Shown piece by piece: positions 25,892 to 33,006 of a stretch of 64,000 nt of DNA. Position 1 is the first letter of the stretch. Each line of letters opens with the position of its first letter. The position numbers and the translations under genes were made by a program. The stretch lies in contig JAGQPF010000517.1 in assembly GCA_020426845.1 (NCBI GenBank), positions 49,351-113,350 of the forward strand. The letters are read 5' to 3'. Source of the stretch: Planctomycetales bacterium. GTDB taxonomy: Bacteria > Planctomycetota > Planctomycetia > Pirellulales > Pirellulaceae. Under the pieces are notes generated by a model. The model made no database searches, was not told where the DNA came from, and saw only the letters and a list, made by a program, of their open reading frames with translations.

Positions 25892-28849
25892 TTACTCCTG
25901 CCCTTCCTTGGCTGTCTCGCGAGCGCCGCGAGAGTGCGGGAACCGTCGCTGGACATCCGCCAACAGCCGGCTCGCCTCGTGCTCATTTCCAATTTGCCGG
26001 TGGCACTTTGCCGCCTGCGTCAGCGCCAGCGCCTGCCACTCTTCGTGTTCGTGAAGCAGTTCCACTCGATGGTAGGCGCTAATCGCCGCGGTGTACTGAC
26101 GCTGGTGAAAGTAGGTCTCTCCGATCATCCATTGCGCCTTGGCCGCAGTCACGGTGCCCTTGGCGGCCGGCATGGCCAGCACCCGGGCATAGGCCTGTCG
26201 AGCCGCGTTGAACTGGGCGCGAGCGGCCAGCGCTCGGCCCAGCAAATAAGCCGCCTCGTGACGCAGACTGAACTGCGGGAAGTCGTTGAGCAGGCTTGTT
26301 GCCAGATCCGCGGCCTCCCGCCACTGCTTGGCCTGCGCCATCAGTTGAGCGGAACGCAAAGCCAGCATTGGCTGCCACCGGGGCGACGTGTCAGCATCGG
26401 CATCGGCGCCGGGCACTCGAAGTTCGTCAAGAATCTGAGTCGAACGCGCCATTTGCGTCCGCGAGTCGGAAAACCGCCGGGTCCGATAATAGGCCTCCCC
26501 CAGCAAGAAGTGCGCCTCGGCAAGCGAAGGAGAGGACAACGGCTGTTGCGGCGCCGCCGCATCGCATAGCGCCATCAATTGTTCGAGCCGCTCAATCGCC
26601 ACGGACCAGTCGCGTTCGGCGACCGCAATGTGTCCGCGCAGCAACAGCAGATCCGGCTGCAACCGGTGACCGGCGAGATCGGGCAATGCCAGATCGAGAC
26701 GCCGAGCGGCAAGTTTCGGCTGGCCCGATTTGAATTCCAGCTTCGCGGCGCGCAGCACCGCGTCGGTCCGCAGCGGCGTCGGCTCGTCGAGCGCGGCGAG
26801 GTCCGCAAACACGCCTCGGGCTTGATCCATCTTGCGGAGATCGGCCAATGCCCAGGCGAGATGGTAAAGCACCGCGTCGCGCGGCGCATCAACGACGGCA
26901 GACGCGTCGTCGGATGATTTGACATGCGTGGCCAGCCGCGCGGTCTCGGCAGCCAAGGGCTCGAGCACATGCACCGCTTGTTCATCGCGTCCGGTTTGTT
27001 CGAGACGCCGCCCAACCAGAAATCGCCCAGCCCGTTGCATGCCGCCAACGCCGTTCTGCGACAGCCAAACAAACTGCGGCTCGGCGAGCTCTCCCTGGCC
27101 TTCACGCTCCATGATCCGCGCCCAGCGAAGCGTCAACTGGTGCGTCTCGGCGGCGTCGGCAAATCGCTGCTGGAGTTGCGTCAAACGTGACAGCGCTTGG
27201 TCACGATGGCCGGCCTCCCACTGAGCGGAGGCCAACGAGGCGAGCTCCGATGAGTTCAATTTTTTGTCGCCGACTTCCCCGAGCAGCAATTCCGCTTCGG
27301 CCAGCGCGCCGACGCGAATCGCCTGGGCGGCGACAAACCGAGCGGCCTCGTCGCGACGCGCCCCACGGTCCATCAGCGACAACATCTCCATCGCCTCTTC
27401 AATCTGCCGGTACTGGGCGAGGCAGATCGCGCGTTGAGCCGCACAGCGTGACCGAGCGGCGCCTTGCGTGAGGGGCAGACACTTGGCAAAGGCCGCAGAC
27501 GCCTCCACCAGCCGGCCTTCCTTCATCAGCGCGTCGCCGTGTGCCGAGTGCATTCCCGGCAGCAAGGCGGAAGGCAGCAAGTCGCAATCAATGGTCGCTG
27601 CGAGCTCGGCCGCCTCCGCGTTCTCACCACAGCCAACCAGCGCTAACAACAACAGATACGCAGCGCGTACCTCGTCGGCCGGAGAGGTTTGGAGGTCACA
27701 GCGCAAAGCGCGAAGGTTTTCCGCTGCGGCTTCGTACTGCCCGTGCTGAATCTGCCATTCACCGTATAGCTCGCGAGTTTCGGGCAGAAACGGGCTGTCG
27801 GGGTGAGCTTGTGCAAACGCTTCGCAGCGAGCACCCGTGTCCTCGGAGTCCGCTAACAAGATGCTCGCATACATTGCGTTGTCCGCGTTCTCGGCGTCGG
27901 GCCAACGCAACTGAATCTGTTCGAAACACCGCAGCGCACGGAGGTTGTCTCCGGCCAGGTGGCAGCTCCTGCCGGCCTCGAACAACATCTCGGCGCCGGG
28001 ATCGGCGGCGGTCGTCTCGTCGACGACATCCAGCAGCGTCTCGGCGGCGTCGAGGTGTCTTCCCAATCGCTGCAAGCGTCGGGCCTCGAACAGCTCAACT
28101 CGCTCGCGGTGCAGGCTGGACCAAAACTTTTCGCGAAATCTCGCCACGTCGGCGGCAACTTCGTCCGTCGAGTCGTGGACAATCATCTCCGCCAGCGCAT
28201 CATCAGCCAGCGGGCCGCCCGCGCCGACAATGAAGGTAAAGAACCGGCGCGCCTGAGCGGGCTCCCCGGTCACCAGCAACGCCTTGGCCAAGCCGAAGCG
28301 ACACTTATTGGTCAGTGAGAGGTCCGCCTTGGTCTCTTGCAGCTGCTCGAGCGACTTCAAGTACGCCTCGCGAGCGCGATCCGCCTGCTCCAAGGCGAGC
28401 AGACTTTGGCCCCGAAACAAATTGGCGTGGCCCTGCCGCACATCGTGCGAGTGCAGCTCGAGAAAGCGGTCCAGCTCCTCCAACGCCCGTTGGTGCTTGC
28501 CGAGCAGCGTCGAGCACTCGCCGAGTCGAAAGCGAGCGTGAACCAAGTATTGCTGAGGGTCCAATTGGCTCAAATAGTGTGCGTATCGGTCGTGCGCTTC
28601 GTCGTAACGTCGCAACTGGTGAAGCGCTTCGCCCTGAAAGAACGGAATGGACACCGACAGTGGATGCTCGGGATAGAGGCTCAAGAACGAACGGAATTCG
28701 TCGAGCGCTGTCTCCCAACGGCGCTGAGCGTAATGCCCCGCCGCGACCCGATAGTGGTCCTCAACCTCGCCGCCGACGCATACGCAAGCGAGCAGGGCCG
28801 TCGCCACTGCAGCCAGCCGCGCATGTGTTTTGAAGGGACGACGATCCAT
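25892..28849 (-). CDS. Large secreted TPR-repeat protein
   Basis: About 985 residues composed mainly of tetratricopeptide repeats. An N-terminal signal peptide (LAAVATALLACVCVGG) is followed by repeat units such as HYRVAAGHYAQRRWETALDEF and, near the C-terminus, YLLGRALAARAQFNAARQAYARVL and KAQWMIGETYFHQRQYTAA. I count well over ten TPR-like pairs; most of the chain is helical. I chose ATG 28849, which places the signal peptide at the start; an ATG at 28999 would add 50 residues unlike a leader. It heads the ExbB/ExbD/cyclase-like operon. A periplasmic scaffold for the energised complex, similar in concept to YbgF beside TolQR, is inferred. Confidence 0.85.
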   Translation of the reverse strand: MDRRPFKTHARLAAVATALLACVCVGGEVEDHYRVAAGHYAQRRWETALDEFRSFLSLYPEHPLSVSIPFFQGEALHQLRRYDEAHDRYAHYLSQLDPQQYLVHARFRLGECSTLLGKHQRALEELDRFLELHSHDVRQGHANLFRGQSLLALEQADRAREAYLKSLEQLQETKADLSLTNKCRFGLAKALLVTGEPAQARRFFTFIVGAGGPLADDALAEMIVHDSTDEVAADVARFREKFWSSLHRERVELFEARRLQRLGRHLDAAETLLDVVDETTAADPGAEMLFEAGRSCHLAGDNLRALRCFEQIQLRWPDAENADNAMYASILLADSEDTGARCEAFAQAHPDSPFLPETRELYGEWQIQHGQYEAAAENLRALRCDLQTSPADEVRAAYLLLLALVGCGENAEAAELAATIDCDLLPSALLPGMHSAHGDALMKEGRLVEASAAFAKCLPLTQGAARSRCAAQRAICLAQYRQIEEAMEMLSLMDRGARRDEAARFVAAQAIRVGALAEAELLLGEVGDKKLNSSELASLASAQWEAGHRDQALSRLTQLQQRFADAAETHQLTLRWARIMEREGQGELAEPQFVWLSQNGVGGMQRAGRFLVGRRLEQTGRDEQAVHVLEPLAAETARLATHVKSSDDASAVVDAPRDAVLYHLAWALADLRKMDQARGVFADLAALDEPTPLRTDAVLRAAKLEFKSGQPKLAARRLDLALPDLAGHRLQPDLLLLRGHIAVAERDWSVAIERLEQLMALCDAAAPQQPLSSPSLAEAHFLLGEAYYRTRRFSDSRTQMARSTQILDELRVPGADADADTSPRWQPMLALRSAQLMAQAKQWREAADLATSLLNDFPQFSLRHEAAYLLGRALAARAQFNAARQAYARVLAMPAAKGTVTAAKAQWMIGETYFHQRQYTAAISAYHRVELLHEHEEWQALALTQAAKCHRQIGNEHEASRLLADVQRRFPHSRGARETAKEGQE

Positions 28850-29212
28850 CGTTCCGTTCCCTGCGGTGTAGTGGTAAATCCGAGACCATGTTGTGGATCG
28901 AAGTCGACAGTAAGCATTGACCCAAACTGTTCCGTCGCACGAATGTGCCGCCAGCAGACGGAATCGCAGGCCGAGCGAGCATTGGCGGGCGCAGCGCACA
29001 GCTCCGCCGGTAAGCGCATCGCTCCCGTTGTCTGTTAAATCGAGGGCCGAGGGCGGTCAACTTGACCGAAAGTCGCGATTTGGACGATAGTACCTTCGAT
29101 AAGGAACCTCGAAGCGTCAGCGAGGGATCGAACCGCTTCAGCCAAGGAAACCCGAAGCGTCAGCGAGGGATCTTCCGCCTCACCCGCTTCCATCTGAGAA
29201 CACCGACGCTTC
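28850..29212. other. Intergenic region with repeats, divergent promoters
   Basis: 363 bases between the TPR operon (minus) and the HEAT-repeat gene (plus). It contains two copies of the CCCGAAGCGTCAGCGAGGG repeat (29101-29172). No gene is supported; no clear promoter seen. Confidence 0.5.
29101..29172 (+). repeat. GGAAACCCGAAGCGTCAGCG interspersed repeat, two copies
   Basis: Copies at 29101-29130 (slightly diverged) and 29144-29172, 43 bases apart. Same family as the 55-bp array at 49587-49835 and the inverted copies at 62326-62475. In frame it yields RSVSEGS or GNPKRQRGI peptides. Confidence 0.8.
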
Positions 29213-29689
29213 ATGACCAGCGACATCGAGGATCTGATTGCCCAACTCGCCACGGATCGCGCTGCGGCGGCGGCCGAACAGCTTGCTCAACACCCCGAGG
29301 TGGCCCGCGCCTGTATCGCGTTGCTCGATTGCCTGGGGACCAACGACGAAGCAACCCGCGAGTCGGTGGTAGCCGCGCTGGAGAATCTAGAGCCACCAGA
29401 TGCGGATTTGGCGGCCATCGTGGACCGGCTCGAGGGCGACCCGCTGCGGGGATACTGGGCCGCCACTCTCGTAGGACGGTTGGGACCGAGCGGCGCCGCT
29501 GCCGTCGATGCTCTCGCGGCTGTCGTCGAGCGGCCGGACGCGGCCTTGGAAGTGCGAGAGCGCGCGACATGGGCGTTGGGACGCCTCGGCCCGGCGGCAC
29601 AGGCAGCTCGCGACGTGCTGGCGAGAGTCGCTGCGGACAACTCTTTGCCTCGCCTGGCGCGACTCGCCCGCGAGGTGCTCGGCAGGTGA
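29213..29689 (+). CDS. Small HEAT-repeat protein
   Basis: A 158-residue, Ala/Leu-rich cytoplasmic protein made of about four HEAT-like helical hairpins: PEVARACIALLDCLGTNDEA, ESVVAALENLEPPDADLAAI, GYWAATLVGRLGPSGAAAVD, and RERATWALGRLGPAAQAARD. No signal peptide or catalytic motif. HEAT repeats mediate protein contacts; similar short proteins accompany planctomycete regulatory and secretion genes. It stands between the TPR/ExbBD operon and the secreted cyclase-like gene, co-directional with the latter. Specific partner unknown. Confidence 0.75.
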   Translation: MTSDIEDLIAQLATDRAAAAAEQLAQHPEVARACIALLDCLGTNDEATRESVVAALENLEPPDADLAAIVDRLEGDPLRGYWAATLVGRLGPSGAAAVDALAAVVERPDAALEVRERATWALGRLGPAAQAARDVLARVAADNSLPRLARLAREVLGR

Positions 29690-29797
29690 TCACAAAGTTG
29701 ACCTTCGCCCTTCAGTTGACTACGCTTCAGAGATAGCGTCTGATTGTTTTGGCGGCGCTCACGGCAATCCCCAAACCCTTGGCAGAAAACGACTTCC

Positions 29798-31387
29798 ATG
29801 ATGGACCATGCAATCGGTCGGCGCGCGGTAGCTTTGGCAATCGTGGCAGTGATTTTGATGGGGTTGCCCCGTTCGGTGTCGGCCTACACGCCGAAAGATC
29901 CCAAGGTGAAGGCGGTCGTCGCCAAAGCGATGGGATTTCTGGAGTCGTATGAGGGAAACAGCAGCTGGGACCAGATGATGGGCGTGCAAATGCTTGTCGC
30001 CTATGCCGCTTACGAGGCCACAAAAAATCGCAACCACCCGCTTATTGCCAAGGCGATTCAGCGCGCCGAGGAGCAAATGAAGCAGGGCTCCGGACAGAAG
30101 GAGGTCTACGAGCTCGGGGTGGCCATTTCGTTCCTCACCAAGTTCGACGAGCCCGCGCGCCGACAGCTCGCTCAGCGGATGTATGCGCGGCTATTGGAGG
30201 TGCAGCGTGAAGACGGCTCGTACGGCTACGAGGAGGGCGATGGCGACACGTCCGTGACCCAGTATGCACTGCTGGGCATGTGGTCGGCCAGAGACAGCAA
30301 TCTCGTGCAGAATTTCGACTCGGAGCCCGCGGAGCGAGCGGCCAATTGGCTGATGCGAACGCAGGCCCCAGCCGGGAACTGGGCCTATCGCGGTCACGAC
30401 CCCGGCAGCTTCACTCGCATCAAACAGGACTGGAAGCCCTCGCTCTCCATGCACGTCGCCGGCGCCGGCTCGCTTTATATCGCCGCCGACCTGGTCGGTT
30501 TGAGCAAGACGCAGGAAGCGGACGATGGCTCGCCGTTCATCAAAGCCAGCCAGGCTCAGCAACGCCCGGTCGGCAAAGTAATCAACCAAGCTTACCTCTG
30601 GGATAGCCTCGCCAAGGCCGACCAGTTCTGGAGCGCCAACGCCAAGTTGAATGCCCCGTGGCAGTACTACTACATGTACGGGCAAGAGCGCTACATGAGC
30701 TTCCGCAGCCAGGTGCTGGGGCAAAAAGAGCCGGCCAACGGCCCCGATTGGTACAACCGCGGCGTGGACCTGCTGGAGAGCACTCAGGCCGATAACGGCA
30801 GCTTCAAGGCCCAAGAGAGCAACCACCCGGTCTCGGTGGACACCGCCCTCGCAGTGCTGTTCCTGCTGCGCAGCACCAAGGAAAAGATCCACCCGGCCAC
30901 TCACGGCACCCAAAGGGGCGGTCCTGGAATTCCCGACGACTTCGTGAATGCCGTCATGACCGAGGACGGCGAAGTGGTCGCGCCCACCAAATCGAATCAG
31001 GTGGAGGATCTGGCCACGCTGATTCGCATGATGGAGACCAAGTCGTTTGACGAAATCGACCCCAGCAAATACCTTGAGCGACCCAATAAGAAAAAGTCGG
31101 AGCTGGATCTGTTGCGGGAGATGATCAAGGACGACGACTTCAACAAGCGAATGCTCGCGGTGACCACGTTGTCTCAGGGTGGAATGGCAAACGCGCCGGT
31201 AATGATTTATGCGTTAAGCGACCCCGACAATCGCGTGATGCGGGTCGCTCGGGACAACTTGCGGCTCACCAGCCGCAAACTCGGCGGTTTCGGCCTGCCG
31301 GACGAAGCGACCAAAGAGCAAAAGGAAATTGCCCAAAGGAAGTGGTCCGCTTGGCTCCAATCAGTGCGGCCCGATCTCGAGTTTTAG
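29798..31387 (+). CDS. Secreted squalene-cyclase-like/prenyltransferase-repeat protein
   Basis: About 529 residues. An N-terminal signal peptide (VALAIVAVILMGLPRSVSA) is followed by alpha/alpha-toroid repeats: YARLLEVQREDGSYGYEEGD, AANWLMRTQAPAGNWAYRG, and GVDLLESTQADNGSFKAQES. These QxxDGSW-like units typify the squalene-hopene-cyclase/terpenoid-cyclase superfamily, but no DxDD acid motif is obvious, and the protein is exported, so enzymatic cyclisation is doubtful. The last ~150 residues are a HEAT-like module (LLREMIKDDDFNKRMLAVTTLS). I chose ATG 29798 (or 29801) over 29744. It resembles the domain of the protein at 22403-24568 and may serve the same energised system; inference. Confidence 0.75.
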   Translation: MMDHAIGRRAVALAIVAVILMGLPRSVSAYTPKDPKVKAVVAKAMGFLESYEGNSSWDQMMGVQMLVAYAAYEATKNRNHPLIAKAIQRAEEQMKQGSGQKEVYELGVAISFLTKFDEPARRQLAQRMYARLLEVQREDGSYGYEEGDGDTSVTQYALLGMWSARDSNLVQNFDSEPAERAANWLMRTQAPAGNWAYRGHDPGSFTRIKQDWKPSLSMHVAGAGSLYIAADLVGLSKTQEADDGSPFIKASQAQQRPVGKVINQAYLWDSLAKADQFWSANAKLNAPWQYYYMYGQERYMSFRSQVLGQKEPANGPDWYNRGVDLLESTQADNGSFKAQESNHPVSVDTALAVLFLLRSTKEKIHPATHGTQRGGPGIPDDFVNAVMTEDGEVVAPTKSNQVEDLATLIRMMETKSFDEIDPSKYLERPNKKKSELDLLREMIKDDDFNKRMLAVTTLSQGGMANAPVMIYALSDPDNRVMRVARDNLRLTSRKLGGFGLPDEATKEQKEIAQRKWSAWLQSVRPDLEF

Positions 31388-31722
31388 GCAGGTTTTGGGG
31401 CACCATTCCGCGTAGCATGGGCGTCCTCGCCCGTGCAAAACTGCGCAACCCTGTCGCGATGGCTGAGGCACCTTTCCGCGATTCACATTGGCCGTTTGAC
31501 ATAGTGGCGGATGGAAATACAATGGATGTATCCGGGCCGAGAATTGCAGGGGCCTTGATCCCACCTTTCCCCTGACAGGCATTTTTGGCCCGCCCGACAG
31601 TCAACCGCCCGATTGGCGGCGCCTGTCACCACGAGTTGGTTCTGGCGCGCCCTTTCGGGCCGCGGCCCGCTTTCGCCACTCACCCCCAACCAGTCCCACC
31701 CGTTCCTGCTTGAGGGCGAAAC
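31388..31722. other. Intergenic region, repeat copy and tatA leader
   Basis: 335 bases. It contains one GCATGGGCGTCCTCGCCCGTG copy at about 31415-31436 and, at 31626-31680, a leader segment that is repeated before the third tatA gene. No gene supported. Confidence 0.5.
31626..31680 (+). promoter_or_regulatory. Conserved leader upstream of tatA paralogue 1
   Basis: Shares CACGAGTTGGTTC, the core GCGCCCT..CGGGCCGC and CTTTCGCCACT, in the same order and spacing, with 32533-32583 upstream of tatA paralogue 3. It ends 43 bases before the start codon. It could be a shared promoter/UTR or a scar of gene duplication. Confidence 0.5.
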
Positions 31723-31914
31723 ATGAACGCCATGCTGCTTGTTTTCGGCATGCCCGGACCCACCGAGATGCTGATCGTCTTGTTCATCTGCCTGCTGTTG
31801 TTCGGCGGCTCACGGCTCCCCAGCCTGATGCGGAATCTCGGCGCCAGCGCTCGTGAATTCCAAAAGGGCGTGCGCGATGGAACCGATGACGACGATGCGG
31901 GCAAGCTCGAGTAG
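31723..31914 (+). CDS. tatA: TatA-type translocase protein, paralogue 1
   Basis: A 63-residue protein with one transmembrane helix followed by a short amphipathic helix: MPGPTEMLIVLFICLLLFGG, the hinge and RLPSLMRNLGASAREFQKG, then a short acidic tail (DGTDDDDAGKLE). This is the TatA/E architecture: oligomers form the pore for folded proteins with twin-arginine signals. GAGGG lies upstream of ATG 31723. First of three tatA-like genes in a row; tatB and tatC are not in the window. It shares leader and core sequence with paralogue 3. Confidence 0.9.
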   Translation: MNAMLLVFGMPGPTEMLIVLFICLLLFGGSRLPSLMRNLGASAREFQKGVRDGTDDDDAGKLE

Positions 31915-32183
31915 TCTCGACCGCTACGGACGACTTCGAATTCGGCTCGGTGCGATGTTGCGGCTCCTTCGCGGGTGCTCGCCACAGAGTGACGCTCTCT
32001 GAACTCACCTGTTCGATCGCACCCTACGCCTGGGCTCCAACGCCTCATGTCGTCGTCGCAGCGTACTCGTCGCGTGCCAGGTGCCTGCGGTGCGCGCTCG
32101 CCGTGGGGTTCACACCCGTGCGGAGAGCTTGACTCGCCGACTGCCGCCTACTCCCAACTCAACCGCCAATCAGGAAGCATGCT

Positions 32184-32459
32184 ATGTTCGGCATGGGTAT
32201 GTACGAGATGATGATCATCGGGGTCATCGCCATCGTCCTGTTCGGAAGCAAACTCCCCGAAGTCGCTCGCTCGGTCGGCGCCAGTTATCACGAGTTTCGC
32301 AAAGGCCTGACCGACATCCAGTCGCAGGTCAGTGCCAGCTATCACGGCTATGACACGCCGAGCTACAAGGCCACTGCCACCGAGGACTCGGCCTACGAAG
32401 ATTACGATGATTACGAGGAGGCGACGGCACCCAAGTTCGAGCCGCCGCCCTCCGAGTAA
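32184..32459 (+). CDS. tatA: TatA/TatB-type translocase protein, paralogue 2
   Basis: A 91-residue single-helix protein: MYEMMIIGVIAIVLFGSKLP followed by the amphipathic helix EVARSVGASYHEFRKGLTDI and a long acidic C-terminal tail rich in Tyr and Glu. The FGxxKLPE hinge is the TatA hallmark. Longer than its neighbours, so it may act as TatB, but the N-terminal Glu/Phe features do not separate TatA from TatB with confidence. CAGGAAG upstream serves as ribosome binding site. It lacks the shared leader found before paralogues 1 and 3. Confidence 0.88.
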   Translation: MFGMGMYEMMIIGVIAIVLFGSKLPEVARSVGASYHEFRKGLTDIQSQVSASYHGYDTPSYKATATEDSAYEDYDDYEEATAPKFEPPPSE

Positions 32460-32532
32460 GCCAGCGCGGCACGTCCGCGCCTCTGTGTACGCTTGATTGC
32501 GAGACCACTGTTCTCGTTGTCAATCACTGCGT

Positions 32533-32583
32533 CACGAGTTGGTTCCGTCGCGCCCTGCCGGGCCGCAATCGGCTTTCGCCACT
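32533..32583 (+). promoter_or_regulatory. Conserved leader upstream of tatA paralogue 3
   Basis: Counterpart of 31626-31680, with the same ordered blocks CACGAGTTGGTTC, GCGCCCT..CGGGCCGC and CTTTCGCCACT. It ends 37 bases before the start codon of the third tatA gene. Confidence 0.5.
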
Positions 32584-32619
32584 CCGTTCCTTGCTTTTTC
32601 AGCAACCTGGAGGTGAAAG

Positions 32620-32784
32620 ATGAGTTGGCCTGTTTTCGGCTTTGCCATGCCCGGCCCGACGGAGATGATCGTCGTCCTGGTCGTCTGCTTGTTGCTCTTC
32701 GGCGCCGAGAAGCTGCCCCAGTTGGGCAAGAGCCTCGGCGGCAGCATGCACGCGTTTAAGCGAGGCCTGCACGGCGAAGAGTAG
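32620..32784 (+). CDS. tatA: TatA-type translocase protein, paralogue 3 (54 residues)
   Basis: A very short gene: 54 codons from ATG 32620 to TAG 32784, with the strong site GGAGGTG four bases before the start. The product has a polar N-terminus, the helix TEMIVVLVVCLLLFGAEKLP and the amphipathic segment QLGKSLGGSMHAFKRGLHGE, and ends at once after it. MPGPTEM, CLLLFG and LG.S...F..G are shared with paralogue 1, and the upstream leaders match too, so the two are a duplicated pair. It is among the shortest TatA proteins, lacking the acidic tail. Co-directional with the other two. Its function as TatA/E is inferred from architecture. Confidence 0.85.
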   Translation: MSWPVFGFAMPGPTEMIVVLVVCLLLFGAEKLPQLGKSLGGSMHAFKRGLHGEE

Positions 32785-32940
32785 TGACTTTGTGTTCTTC
32801 TCGCCCCCGACTTCGCGCTCTTCGTGTGTAGCGCTCGCGAGAGCACATCAAACGTGGAAAGCGCGCCTTGGCCGCCGCGAGCAGTGGACCATTACCCTTC
32901 GGCTGAGCGAGGGGTGAGAGCTTGACAACAAGCGGCATTC

Positions 32941-32981
32941 GCGCGAAAAGCGATGCGGGCTGTCCCGCATCGCCTTCGCGC
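32941..32981. terminator. Bidirectional terminator hairpin
   Basis: GCGATGCGGG and CCCGCATCGC (32950-32959, 32964-32973) pair perfectly around CTGT, with an outer GCGCGAA / TTCGCGC stem. It lies between the convergent tatA cluster and the surface-protein gene, where a shared terminator is expected. The T-run is weak. Confidence 0.7.
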
Positions 32982-33006
32982 TTTCGAATTGAAGCTTTCG
33001 TCAGGA

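Noticed and set aside
29062..29736. 224-codon open frame on the plus strand
   Set aside because: It starts within interspersed repeats (RSVSEG, PKRQRGI) and then overlaps the well-supported HEAT-repeat gene in another frame.
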